The translations under genes and the position numbers were made by a program. This document shows, in pieces, positions 50,349-62,913 of a stretch of DNA of 64,000 nucleotides. Within the stretch, counting starts at the first letter, position 1, and each line of letters starts with the position of its first letter. Below the pieces are notes generated by a model that had not been told where the DNA came from, did no database searches, and saw only the letters and a list, made by a program, of their open reading frames with translations. The DNA is from Alopecurus myosuroides (lineage: Eukaryota; Streptophyta; Magnoliopsida; Poales; Poaceae): contig CM054059.1 in the NCBI GenBank assembly GCA_028641055.1, positions 438,559,095 to 438,623,094 of the forward strand. Direction: 5' to 3'.

Positions 50349-52475
50349 TATTCATTGTACATGTAGGAATCAAATTTGTTAGCACATTATACAAACTCTA
50401 TTCCTTGAATGCATCTCTGCTAATTAATAAATAAAGAACATGGCGGCCAAAAGAATTTGTAGCATTGCAGAAAAACTTCATGTAGAACTAAACATTATAC
50501 TAACTCCATTTCTCCACCGATGATGTGTTAACCTGACACAAACAACACAAACAAACTAAGTATTAAGTGTTTCAGAAAAATAAACTAAGTATTAAGTGTT
50601 TCAGAAAAATAAACTAAGTATTCAGTGTTTCAGACAGAAGATATAAGGATGGACACTTCAAGGCAATCAATTCCAAAGAGAAATTGGTTAGAAAATAAGT
50701 GTTTTTGTGCCTTTTGGCCACATGTTTCCAGATATTATTTATACATAAAGATAAGAAACTAAGCTAATGAGTGGTTGTAATGGACTTCGATGCAAAATAA
50801 GGGGAACATCCATATATAGTGGACCTAAAACAAAATGCATCAGGGAACACAGTGTTTTAGGTCCTATCAGAAGCCATAGATACAAACTCTTTGTGCCATG
50901 TGAACTCAAGTTCTCCATCGCACATGGTTTTGACTAAATGGCATCGATTCCATTCATCAAGTAACAAAAGTATTAAACTTCAGGGTGCCTAGTATCGTTC
51001 TGTAGTTATGAAGTATCTTCGAAGTTCCTTAGAAAATCAATAGCATATATTCATAAGCCAAAAGGCTACGGATGATGATATATTGAAAGGCACGTAATCG
51101 AGCAAATTTTGATGAAAAATCATCAGTTTAAATGAGTTATTGGACGTGTCAGTTTAGTTCACGTATTGACTTAATTAACAATATGCAGAATCACATTAGT
51201 GCTAAAAATCTAGCACCAAAACTGAAGGGCAAGAAATAGAGATGACATTCACCATTCCTTTGACGAATTTGACCCCTACAACGCAGAAATGCATCACTCC
51301 AGATGCAGAACGAAGCAAGCAAAAATTGGCAGATACCATCAGACGCATGAATTAATAGGAAGGAGGAGGAAACTAACAATAAAAAAAGGTAGCCCTGCTG
51401 CTAATCTTTTAGCACAAATAAAAATAGTTTATAATGCTAAAATTGAAGAGAAAAGAACAATATAGACTATGTTCTTAATTCTATTAAGGAATCCAAATCT
51501 TCAGACATAACCATAAAACTTGGCCATTTATATATTGACTACTGAAAATTAAAAGGCCAGATTCAATTAAAAGACTGCTTACATATGACTTTTTTAGCGA
51601 ATTAATGCTATCATCAACCATTAATTTTGGGCCTCTAAACATTAATTCACGATACCAATCAATACCTCGATACGAGATGGATGATATGAACATGATTAAA
51701 CTCTTTAATCACCATGTCACATTATCCTCGATATCCAGTATGATTCCTTTACTCGTTACCGCGTTATAGTATTCCCATGAATTACATCATGTCTTCGTGT
51801 GCGTAGTCTTATTAATGGATATTATCACACCGAGTGGATAGTGGATACATATCTTTGAGATTACCCAGTAATAGCCGTTTTGATCACCCAATTTAGATGT
51901 GATACTTTACTATACCAAATAAAACTCTTCAGAATGTACCACCATATATTCTCATAGTCAAAAGAAGCAAACACGTTAACCATACTGTGATGATACTATT
52001 TATAGCAATGCTAAAATCAAATCTTGTAGTATCTCAACTACTTGGGTCTATCCAGCCATAATGTTAACACAACAATGTGTTATCATTAATATTGACATAA
52101 GAACTATCAATGACGAGGAAAATATGGTCATATAATATTAACGAGTATGTCCAAGAGACGCGACAAAGGGTTAATTAGTGTGTTTATGTCTCTACACGTG
52201 CGTATGAGTTTTCCCCTGAATCTCACATTCAGTGACTATAACAGTTATAGCATAAAAAAATAATACATTAATCATTAAACTCATTCATTTTTTATCTCTT
52301 AATTATACATCTCACAGTTATATTGTCGGGGTTTTTGAAAGTTGTTCTCTTTCCATATTGAGTTGTGACTTGTTGTCTTTTCTTTGCGTTTTTTTAAACG
52401 ATTTTTACCATTTTTTTCTAATTTAACTGGATTTTCCCTTTAATATTTGATGAGATAAGTTGTTTCTGTTTAGCA
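50349..52475. other. AT-rich DNA without a recognised feature
   Basis: About 2.1 kb with no credible coding frame on either strand. A short tandem duplication of AAACTAAGTATTAAGTGTTTC occurs at about 50555-50625 (three near copies, roughly 29 bases apart). Nothing else has clear ends. Confidence 0.5.
50553..50632. repeat. Short tandem repeat, about 29-bp unit, three copies
   Basis: ACTAAGTATTAAGTGTTTCA and AAAATAA(A) recur in tandem at about 50557, 50584 and 50613. The third copy reads ATTCAGTG and ends in CAGACAG. It is a local slippage or unequal-crossover product. Confidence 0.65.
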
Positions 52476-52768
52476 AACCAACCTGTGGTTGGATGGTTAG
52501 GAGGGTGGTTGTATCCCTAGTCTGTCAGAGTTTAAACCCTAGATTTGACACCTGTGTGTCGCATATAGGAGAAATATTCTTTCAATTGGAAGCAACGTTC
52601 CAATCGACATCGAGACTTCTGCGGTGACTTCGTCAATCTTAAGACCTACCGGACGGCTTAGTTTCTTTGAGGTTATCACATGATAGGATGTGCGTGTGTG
52701 TTCGTAGTGGTAATTGTGTGTACGCGTGTATGTGAGCTTTTGCGTTTCTACTGTGTTTCTAAAAAAAT
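52476..52768 (+). mobile_element. Au-type SINE
   Basis: The start ACCAACCTGTGGTTGGATGG and the following GTTAGGAGGGTGG give the tRNA-derived A box. AGAGTTTAAACCCTAGATTTG is a slightly decayed B box (standard GGTTCAAATCC). Downstream are the family words GCGGTGACTTCGTCAATCTT and GTATGTGAGC...TTTCTACTGTGTTTCT, before a short A-rich tail. This matches the Au SINE, first described from Aegilops and common in grasses. It is RNA polymerase III-transcribed and depends on a partner LINE. Both boxes carry substitutions, so it is old. Confidence 0.85.
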
Positions 52769-53107
52769 TCTTATGTTTAATAAAATGTGCCTGATAGTGT
52801 TAAGGACTTATTCAGGAGCTACTCCTTGACTAAATTTATAAGTGGAGAGAGATAATTGATTACTACAGGAATTATTTTCTCGGTGAATTGAATTTCGAAG
52901 TGAGGAAATGCTTTGAAAACAAAAAAAATTCATGATTCTTTTGTGCTAATTCATGGGGCGGGACGCTGGTTGAACTCTTGCTCCAATATGCAATGAAAAA
53001 AAAAACAAAGAGGAACTTATCTGGAGGTAAGACTTTTCAAGAATGTGGCAAGTGAGGATTCAGAGCGGCACGACACTTGCGCCCACGAGTTCAGGGATTG
53101 ACCATCT
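52769..53107. other. Intergenic DNA, nothing recognised
   Basis: AT-rich sequence with two A runs (52918-52927 and 52994-53003). No coding frame. Confidence 0.5.
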
Positions 53108-54990
53108 GTAGCGTTCCCACATTTAATAATGCAAGAATACGTGTGTTATTGTATTAATCCCTGGATCAAATGATAGCACCACAATACAAAACGAAATATC
53201 ATGCAAATGTGTAAAAAATCTATTACATCGCGTGATCCATTCTTTACAAAGATAACATTACAACTTGTATAGTCTTAGAAGAATAGCAGGATACAAAGTA
53301 TTACAACGGAAAACATAGTACACATTGAGCCTCACTTCTTCATGTGCCACAGGAAAGGCATGTTGGCGGTAGACTCGAGATGCTAAACGGAATCCTCACA
53401 CATCTTCAGATTCATCTGCATGATGGAATATGCAGCCACAAGGGGGTCAATACAATTTAATGTATTGGCAAGTAACACTATGGTGGATATAAACGGCAAT
53501 ACTATATCTACATGAGTATTTGGCTTGGTGGAGTTTTAGCCAAGTTTGCATAAAGCTAGTTTTCTCCTATCTCTTTTGTAAAACAATCTTTTCTTTTCAA
53601 AGGGTGGCAACATTGGATTGAAATCCAAGCACCACAACTACTATTCACTTAGTCAAAAATTTACTTATTCAAAAAAGGTGTTGAGATTCTTTCGTCATTC
53701 CTTGTACGGCTGCTCATAGTTGTCCATAACCGGGACATGACTAAGATCTTAGTTTGTTGACTGTGCAGATTTTGTGCACTTTCACCTTCAGAATCAAATC
53801 AACTCAAACATCCTATACACCATGAGTGCATCAAGGAAAGGAGAAGATCGAGACGAGATATTTCAGAAGAAATTTCAACACCGTTTTCCTTACCCGTTCC
53901 ACCTATAATTATGCTACATCTGCTTGTAAGCCTGGTGAGTTCATTCAACTTAGTTGATCAAGACAGATCCCAAATGACTAAAGGCTGCACGGGAATCTAC
54001 TAAACTTAGAAGGACATAGTAATCTCTTTGTTCCTTGGTGGCCATCCGCAAGTGTACTCCTTCGGTGAAAAACACCATAGACATGGCCCTAGGGAGCCAC
54101 TGAAAATAAACCAAGCACATCCAAATTCCACCCAGGTGTTCCATTTAAGTTTAAGATTAGAATTTTTCCACGACATCATATAAAACCTTTTGATAGCATT
54201 GCATAACGTCTATCAAGATCTAAGGCCGTGCTAGAACAAGGTAACAGAGGTGGCTACACACTACTAGGATTTATTATAGCATAATATAAGTTAGTAAAAT
54301 TTCTTGTCATGCATACCACTCAAAAATCAACTAATGCATATTGAAATTAATGGGTGGATGGATGGTGTGCTACTTGCCTTGTTGATGTTGATGAAGAAAT
54401 CACACTCTTCACAAAAGATCGTTGCTCTCCATACAATCTCTACATTAAAAACACATTAACAAAATAAACAAGCATTCATACAATCAAACATACAAGTGAA
54501 CAAAACATACAAAGCAACTAACATAGCAAAAAGTGTTTAACCAAATTGGCTAGGACAAGGTCAAGGTTTGAGTTTGTAGTGATCAAACTTTATTGAAAAC
54601 ATATTTATCCAGGAAATTCCAAGAGTTCACTAAGGGCGATCACACCAATTATTAAACCAAAGGAACACATGACATGGCTTGGCTAAGTTTTCCATTTTTG
54701 GTTAAGGTTGGTCTAGGTTCACTCCATGACAACAAGGCAAAAGGAATGTTGTGATGAGTTCTTGGGATTTTCCACTTGGGTCTATTGTTGGGCATAAACA
54801 ACTTGATGTCAATCAATTGCATAGGTGGTATGGTTACTCCAGGGCTTCGTGTTGTTGGTCTTCTGGAAGATCATCTTCAGGTTTTCTTGTGGCTTTCTCC
54901 TATGTGTAGTGAGTCCATTGTTTCTTGTAGAACTTCATGGTTTTGGATACTAGGGGTTCTTAACTAAATCACACTATGACTTATAAATTT
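53108..54990 (-). repeat. Ancient LTR related to the large-LTR element at 58.8 kb
   Basis: It starts TGTAGCGTTCCCACATTTAA, with the layout of the LTR start at 58764. At 53424-53470 the order CAGCCACAAGGGGGTCAATAC, TGTATTGGCAAGTAAC and TGGTGGATATAAACGG parallels CAGCCACGAAAGAG...GGGTCAGTAC, AAGTACTGGCAAG and GGGGGATAAAACCC at 59125-59180. Later blocks (AGTTTGTTGACTG..., GCATCCG, CACCATAG) also keep the order. It is strongly diverged and holds no ORF. The right border is a guess. Orientation follows that of the young element. Confidence 0.5.
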
Positions 54991-55078
54991 TGGGAATGGT
55001 CTTGAGTTAAAGTCTTTCATCTTCTTCTCATTCTTCTTCTTTAGATCTTCGATAAAAGAGAAAAAAATTTGGAGGGTG

Positions 55079-56771
55079 ATGCATGTAAAATGCAGAGATG
55101 AATTTTTCATATTTTCACATGGTTTTCTATTACATATTGCATCATATAAGGGTATAATTCAATGTTTTATAGTATTTTGGGGTTAAATTACAAAGTCCCC
55201 CAACTTTTATGGAATTAACCCTGCCTGTCAGAAACCCCGTTTTCTATATTTTTGACGTTTCAGGGGGCAAACTTCCGCGAAATCACCTGAAAATCTGCGG
55301 GGGTCATTTTCTTGGAAGGAGAAGACTTGCGGGCGAAGGATCCACGAGAATTGGGCAACGAGGCCCAAAAGAGGACCCTCCACGCGGCCAGATTCCTTGG
55401 CCGCGTGAGAGGCCCCCTTTTGGCCCCAGTGGCCCCAATTCCTTCCATATTCGACTTACCGACTCCGTCTTGACCTAAAACCGACTATAAAAAGGGTCCA
55501 CCGTACCCTTATGGAGAGGAGCTCCGCCGAAACACCGAAACATCGAAACAGAGACCTGGATTTCCAGATTGGAGGGGGAAAACTCCGGCGGGGCGCCGCC
55601 GGTGTGATCTCCTACCCCTCCAACGTCGTCTCCATCGACATCTCCATGAAGAGGGAGTAGTCCACCCCAGGGCTATGGGTTTGTGGAAGTAGCACTTGCA
55701 TCTCTCTCTCTATGTGCTTCACTAATTAGATCCGTATGAGCTGCCTCACATGATTACGGGCACCGTTGTAATTCCTATGTGGTGGATCTTTTCTATGAGT
55801 TATTGAATCTGAGATTGGAATTGTTTCTCTTGAGTTATTTGAGTAGATGTATCTTATGTACCCCGTTCTTATTTGCTAGCTTTGATCAATCTAGTTCTTG
55901 AGAGCGTGTGTGGGGTGATGGGTGCATTAGTTGGAGTAACGGGGGGTGGCTAGTGCTGTGAAAGTGACAGAAGTTCAGCGATCCACTTAGGTTTTGTTAA
56001 ACCTTTCTTAGTTACCTCACTAGGGATAAAAAGGAGTAGCTTGTTACCGGGGATTTGAAGTGACACTAATCAATCTCCATGACTAGATCTAGCAAGTTCT
56101 TACTTCAACTTCATGTCACATTGCTTAAAGCTATACTCTGGTTTTTCCTTAATTATCGAGGTGTTATGATTTATTTCGCATCTTGGTGGAGTATAAGAGG
56201 GATCAATATGACCGTAGAGATCTCTATGCTAGGACGTGATGCCCATATGAAAGTACTCAATGTTAAACATGTTATTGTAATCTCACATGTAATTCTTTAT
56301 GTCCACCGTCTACTACTTTATTTGAGAGAATGCAAGTGTGAAACCATGAACCTCGGTCCTATTTTAATTATAAGAAAACACTCTAGTTACTTTGCTGCAA
56401 TTTACTTTACTTGCATCTCCAATTCGAATTTACATTATCTCCATCACCACTTGCATCACAAAAATACAAAAACAATCCATTGCATATTTATTTTCTCATT
56501 TGCATTTAGTAGTATATTTAATTATTGCACATTTACTTTCATTTTTGCATTGCAATTTAGAAGTCTCACACCTCGTGCTTGACAACCACTTGGTGAGGTT
56601 GAGGGCACAAAATTCTCTACTTGTTTGCAGGATCCTGGAGGAAGCTTGGAAGACAACTGCTGAAATACTGGCTCCCCAAGAGTTCGATATAAACCCTCGA
56701 GTCACCCTCGTGGGGAAGAAGGCTTGCCACTAGCTACACACTCTGCACTTGGAGTCTCAACCTAGCCATCA
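55079..56771 (+). repeat. 5' LTR of an Athila-type Gypsy element
   Basis: The LTR begins near TGATGCATGTAAAATGC and ends CCTAGCCATCA. It includes a promoter-like CTATAAAAAGGGTCC (about 55485-55500) and a GC-rich leader (CCGGCGGGGCGCCGCCGG, about 55585-55602, which is a perfect-looking hairpin). The length of about 1.7 kb is typical of this lineage. The left border is estimated. Confidence 0.7.
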
Positions 56772-56776
56772 AGCGT

Positions 56777-56801
56777 TTTTCTGGCGCCGTTGCCGGGGAG
56801 C
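56777..56801 (+). other. Primer-binding site of the Athila-type element
   Basis: TTTTCTGGCGCCGTTGCCGG lies five bases after the LTR's CA end. This is the characteristic primer region of Athila-type Gypsy elements in grasses. The purine-rich AAGCTTGGGGAGG appears about 75 bases later. Confidence 0.7.
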
Positions 56802-57130
56802 CATAGGTGAAGGAGTTGTCCAAGGGAGCTCACAAGAAGTCTTCATCACCAACAAGGTGTGGAAACACCTAAGCTTGGGGAGGTTGCACCTACGTGAGTA
56901 CCGTCCTTTCTATCTCCACCTTCTTTCAAGTAGATTGTTTTGTTTCTTGTCTTGTTTTTGTTTTTGTTTTGTTTTTGTTCTTGTTTTTGTTTTGTCTTGC
57001 ATATTTTATTTTAGTTTGCATTTTAGTTTTGCATTTAGTTATCTAGTTTATTTTAGTATTTCGAACTTGCCTAGTTACTTTACATTTCAGTTTTGCATAA
57101 AAAATTAAAAACTACATAAAAACTGTTAAA

Positions 57131-58760
57131 ATGGGTGATAGAACTAAATTAAGTGACTACACAAATACACCCAATGACCAATTCATTGCTAGGCCAATTA
57201 CTACACCTGAAATACAAGCTGAAAGCTATGAAGTAAGTCCTGGTTTATTGAATTTAATTACTAGAGAGCAATTTGGTGGTAGTGCTATGGAGGATGCCTC
57301 TATGCATCTTCATGATTTCATGGAAATATGTGATATGCAAAAATTTAAAAATGTGGAAAGTAGTGTTTTAAAACTGAAATTTTTTCCTTTTTCACTTAGA
57401 GGAAAGGCTAAAGAATGGTTACTTTCACTACCTACAGCTAGTATAAAGTCTTGGGATGATTTAAAAGAATCTTTCATTAAGAAATATTATCCTCCCGTTT
57501 AAATTTTGCAAAATAGGAATAATATCCTCTCATTTAGGCAAAATGATAATGAACATGTAGCCATGGCATGGGATAGAATTAAATTAATGCTTAGAACATG
57601 CCCATCACATGGAGTAAATTAATGAACCATACTACACTCTTTTTATAATGGTCTAAACTACATGTCTAGAAATATACTTGATTCTGCTGCTGGAGGTGCC
57701 TTTATGAGTAAAACTGTAGGTGAGGCTAAGAGCATATTAGAAAGCATATTGCAAAATTATAGTCAATGGAATACTGAAAGAGCACCCAATCCCACTAAGA
57801 AAATAAACTCAATTGAAGAAACCAATGATTTGTCCTCTAAAATGGACACTATTCTTGCTTTTATTAATAAACAAAATATGGAGAATGTGCCTTTGCAGGA
57901 GCTAGTTGGTAGTAATTCTAAAAGTGTGGATGTTAATTTTGTTAGGAATTATGGTATAAATGGTTTTGGTAATCCTTACAATTCATATAGTAAACCTCCT
58001 TATGTGCCAAATAAACCTTTTGTTCCATATCCTAATGCTAATGAAAATAAGTGGAAGCCTTCTAGTGAAATTTCTGAATTTAATAAATTGCTTATGGAAC
58101 AAGTTGCTAGTCACAATGCTATGATACATGACTTAAATAAGTCTATTGCATCCATTAGTAGTGATATTAAAGGATTGCAACTTCAAATTTCGAATTTAGA
58201 TAAAGCATTGTCAAAATTAGCTGATAATCAAGCAACTCTATTAAGCATGTCAGCAGGAAAGCCGCAAGCACAACCTAGTGTAGGAATGAATTCTATTACT
58301 ATTTCTGCTCCTATTATTGAAAATATTGATCATATTGCTGAGAATACAAGTGAGATGTCCCTATTAGCTTAGAAGAAACTTTGAATGAAATAGTGAAGTA
58401 CCCTGAATATTTACTTCCATATATGTCTTATCTTGCTAGCAAAGATGAAATTAGTCCTCATGAATCAAACATGCTAGCTAAATTAGAGAGTAAAGTAGAG
58501 GAAATTATGATGCTTACTGAAATTAAGGATCCATTGCTTGATTTAGAAAAAAGTAGCTTGCAATAACTTATTGCTACTCTACAAAAATTTGCTAGTGATC
58601 CCACTATAAATGTTAATCAACCTGGCTTTGGATCTTATATTGCTAATCATGTCTTGCAAGAAAAAATTGCTAGGTACAAGAATGAGGCCATGATACCTCC
58701 TAAGCTTGGGGATGCATGGATCCCCAAGGTGCTAGTTTCAATTGGAAAAGAAATTCACCA
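57131..58760 (+). pseudogene. Athila-type gag and start of protease, broken
   Basis: Start ATG at 57131 (MGDRTKLSD). The gag core encodes FGGSAMEDASMHLHDFMEIC, FPFSLRGKAKEWLLSLP and WDDLKESFIKKYYPP, the Athila form of the gag domain. A TAA at 57500-57502 and a TAATGA near 57620 interrupt the same frame. It resumes with NILDSAAGGAFMSKTVGEAK (57662-58372). A frame change follows at about 58372, and pieces to 58760 encode MNEIVKYPEYLLPYMSYLAS and IPPKLGDAWIPKVLVSIGKE, the entry to the protease. The active site lies beyond the interruption by the large-LTR element at 58764. The coding DNA is AT-rich, unlike the Tat elements. Confidence 0.85.
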
Positions 58761-58763
58761 TGC

Positions 58764-61700
58764 TGTGACGCCCCGAGATCGGGCACTATGCAGATTTCAG
58801 CATTCCCGCCAAATCCGCATAATAACCGATTCCAGGTTGCCATTTATGATAACATTACAATAGTTCTCGAATAATCCACAATTACAACAGAATCAGAAAG
58901 ATACAAGATGACTCAACGAGCCAGGGATACAACTGATACAGTACAAAGATCCAAATAACAGCGGAAGAAACAACATATCGTCCGTCTACGGACAAGATCC
59001 AAATTGGACTAAGAGTCCTGAAGATAACCGAGAGCGTCCAATCCCTGCCCAGGCCAAGCCGGCGGGATTCCCAAGCTAACGTCGTCAGACTTCAAACCTG
59101 TCGACTGCAAGTTGGAATTTGCAGCCACGAAAGAGATTCGTGGGTCAGTACGGTTAAGTACTGGCAAGGGGGATAAAACCCATACTCACAAGTTACCGGC
59201 GTAGCCAGTCATCACAAGATACAAATACTTTAGGATTAACGGAAAGGAAGGGGTTTATTGCAAATAAGCGACAGCAGGCTGCACTAACCAACTACAGAGA
59301 TTCTATTACTTCCAACTACCAGAAAGGAGATAAGATCGAGTGATAGTAACCAACTGAAAGATAACTTCAAACAAACCCATCCTGGATCTCGCCCCTTATC
59401 CAAAGAAGCAATCCGAGGATAACTCACACCGTTGTATTAATGATGGTTCAGATTATTGTGTCAATAAGCCTATTACTAGTCAAGTTGTTAATCATTGGGT
59501 GAAAGGTTGTTAATGATTAGGTTGAAGTTGTCCTGAGTACTTGTTAGCCAGTACTTTCACCAAGTAATCCATAACCGCGGAAAACACGGCTTCTCGAGAA
59601 GATTTACCCTGCAGGGGTGCACCATAGTAACCGTACACGCAAGAATAACCCGCCAGATGGAAATGCACTTCCACCAAGCGGGGTACTCTACACAACCAAC
59701 TGTTCTTCGCATCAAGCCCAAAGCACCGCGTGCTGTGCGTGCGCGGCTAATCGAGCCCCCACGAAGAAAAGGGGGACCCTCATAGCACTGGAAGACCACG
59801 CCGCCCTAAATGCCGACTACAAAAGTTCCACCCTGGCCTCGGGTTCGTACCTGCATATGATGCAGCAAATGGAACACCCGAACTAGTACGGCGATTTGGA
59901 CGAGATGCGAATCGAGTCAGTTGAGGGGGGCGCCCATACTCGCTTCCCACATGCGGGTAGTGCGCTCATCATGGATCAGTAGACAAGACCCTTTTCCTAT
60001 TAGGGTCGACACTAGCAGGCCTCAAAACCACAAAGGGCCTCCTGCCGGTGCCTTATCATCAAATTATTATTAGCAGTAGCATTAACAGGATTGATTGATT
60101 AATATTTCGAGCCCCCGGAACGGTAACAACAATAATAGTACGATAGTAAAAGAAGTAACCGACAACAGGCTCGAGCAAAAGCAACCTTAAGCATGCTAGA
60201 TAAGAACAGGCACAAACAAAGGCTGTAGGTATGGAGGTGAGGCAATATCAAGGTTAAGGGATTCATGTGATGGGTTCGTAACAGAAACAACTACCACTAA
60301 GGCTAGCAGAAAAGAATCAACGGAAAGAATCGGTAACAAGTGATGAAAGGCAGCCATATGGCATGCAAGTGAGTATACTTGCCTGAGATCCCGCAAGGTA
60401 GCAGAACTTGTCGTTGCTCACATCATCTCAACGTCCTATCCGGGAAGAAGCAACGAACTAAAAGAAACACCGGATGCAACAAATATTACTACGGCAAAAG
60501 ATCCAGCATGATCAAGATATGGATGCATGACAAGTTTAAAGATGCATAAAGGTAAACTAGTTGACAAGATAAACAATTTAAATGGACCCATATGCAATTT
60601 GAGTTGCATATGAACAGCCCATGAATTATGGTTGAAACAATTGTTTTCCAACTAATCAACAGGTGAAGGTGGATTAGCATGATGCATGGATGAGGAAAAC
60701 AACAAAATAACAACAATAGAACCAATTGGAAATAAGGTTAACAAGTTTGGAAATTATTGGTTAAGTTTGGAAAGTTTGGTTACTTAAACATGTCACACAA
60801 GCAATTGTTGTTTTCATCAAGTTAAAGTGTCCAAAACAAATAACAAAGTTGACATTTGAAAATGTTATCAAATTTTAGTTGGATTACATGTTTCACATTT
60901 TGAAATTGGACTTTGGATTATTTAACTATGAATTAAACAATATTACACAATTTTTAATTGAATTAAACAAGATTTAAATTATTTAGGCAATTTTAATTAT
61001 TCAAAACAGAAAACAAAAATTATATTTGAATAGGTTATTCAAAATGGTATGGAAAACATATTTTATTTGCATTTATTGGATTTATAAATAATTAGTTATG
61101 GAATTTACAAATTAACATTTGAAATATTTAAGTTTGAATTTTAAATGCATTTTAAGTTTCCAAAACAGTACACAAATTGGATATTTGGAAAGTTTAGGAA
61201 ATTTGGATCAGAATTCATATAATTTTTTTTGTTATTGGCATTATAGAATAAAAGATATTGAATTTTGAAGTTTGGTTTTAAATCTGCTAATTAAAAAGAA
61301 TTAGGGATTTTAGGAAATTCGCAGAAATCCTTTTCTCACTGGGCTGCTATCTACACACAGCCACTGCCAGGGGGGCCCAGGGACTCTCTGTGCTCACGTG
61401 GCGCACGAGGGGCTTACAGGTGGGGTCACGCGCGCGCTGTGGAAAAATTCGGGAAAAAGGGGGCGTCCCAGGGATTCGACCCCAGGACCTGTCGCGCGGA
61501 TGCAAGGAACGGAACCATTGGGTTACTGCTGCTGTTGTGATGGGAACAGATGGGGACTGAATATGAGGCAATCGTACGTCGTTAACTGAACTCGACAGGG
61601 CCATCCTCTCTGAACCCGACGGAACCATCAGCGAACGGCGGACAGGAAAAAGGCACCGGCGGCTCGCTGTCCGCCACCGCGGCGGCGCCGGTGTGCGGTG

Positions 61701-62913
61701 CTCGTGCGGGCCTCGCGGTGTGCCTAGGGCGTGGAGGCAGACGATCCGAGAGGGGAAAGGGAGAACGGAGGCGAGTACCTGCTCAGGTCGCTGTAGACGT
61801 TCGTCGTCGAGGCAGAACGGCGGCGGTTGCCGTCGATGGCGCGGCCGGCTCGGGCCACCTCCCGGCTCCGCTCCTTCACGGATCTTGGAGATGGGACATC
61901 GACGGTTCCATTCCCGGGATCAGGACCTCCTCGCGGTGCCCATGGCGGATGGAAGGTGGCGGCCAACAGAGGGTGTTTCGGTGGTGTGGTGTTCGGTGTC
62001 GATGGTTCAGTAGAACAGAGAGATGAACAGCAGAGAGGGAAAGGAGGATGGCGGCGATGGGATGGAGAGCTAGGGCCTAGGGTTTGCAGCCGAGGGGGAG
62101 TAGGTTAGCTACTTAAGGAGAGAGAGGGCCAGTACGGCAGCTCATCCATGGGGTGGAGGAGGATCAGATGGTTGTGCTGCTATCGTACAGGTGACAAAAA
62201 GGTAGATGACAGCGACAGACAGTTGGGGTGGGCCAGAAATAGAATAGGTGGGCTAGGTGGTGGGCTTGGAGAAAAAGGGTGGGCTGCCTCTCTCTTTTCC
62301 TGATTTTTCCCTTTCTCTTTTTCTTTTCTCTTCCTCTTTTTTTTTGTAATGAAAAGAGAGAGAGAGAGGAAATAGAAAAGGTTTGGGGTTTTAATTTGAT
62401 AAATAATTGCTATTAAGTTGCAAAACAACAATTGAAAGCAAGGTTGCGTTTTATTTCAAAATTGGAAATATTAGTTGGAATTAAATGGTTAGTTGGACTT
62501 CAAATAAGGTTTGATTTTGGGAATTGTAGAAATAAACAAAGTTTTATTTAACAAATATCAAGCAAACATACCAACATTATTTGATTTAATTTGTTTGCCA
62601 AATTTTTAATATTTAAACCCATTTTGAAATATGATAAATAAGATTGATTGGATTTGAATGTTTGGAATTTGCCATTAGGGTTTTTTTTAATAACAGGGAA
62701 ATTTGTATTAACAAACAATTTGATTTAGAACAACTGCAAACTATTTGAAAACAAAGGAGTTGTTATAGTTTGCAATTGCTAAATTGGAAACTTTGAGCAA
62801 GGTGTGAAAGTTTTAATTGATTTGAAAATTCCAGTTGTGATGCAAACATGGTGCAATGCAATGTGATGCATATGATGCAAACAAAACAAACAGGTAACAC
62901 CCCAGGTGTTACA
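58764..62913 (-). repeat. 3' LTR (4150 bp) of the LARD-like element
   Basis: The ends are TGTGACGCCCC and GGTGTTACA, forming a short inverted terminal repeat (TGTRAC/GTTACA). The interior has a GC-rich block (61340-62110), AT-rich blocks (60700-61320 and 62440-62880) and CT/GA tracts (62283-62372). Short frames in the GC-rich block (for example on the minus strand at 61966-61724) are not alike in both strands and have no recognisable domain, so I call no gene here. Confidence 0.8.
61466..61560 (-). other. tRNA-like B-box module inside the LTR
   Basis: On the minus strand CAATGGTTCCGTTCCTTGC, GGTCCTGGGGTCGAATCCCT and CCCCCTTTTT follow each other. GGTCGAATCCC is close to the polymerase III B box (GGTTCGANTCC) and a T run follows. 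It does not fold as a full tRNA as far as I can see. Confidence 0.3.

Noticed and set aside
61724..62110. Protein-coding frames in the GC-rich part of the large LTR
   Set aside because: Frames overlap in several phases and both strands, and none has a domain or a consistent start.
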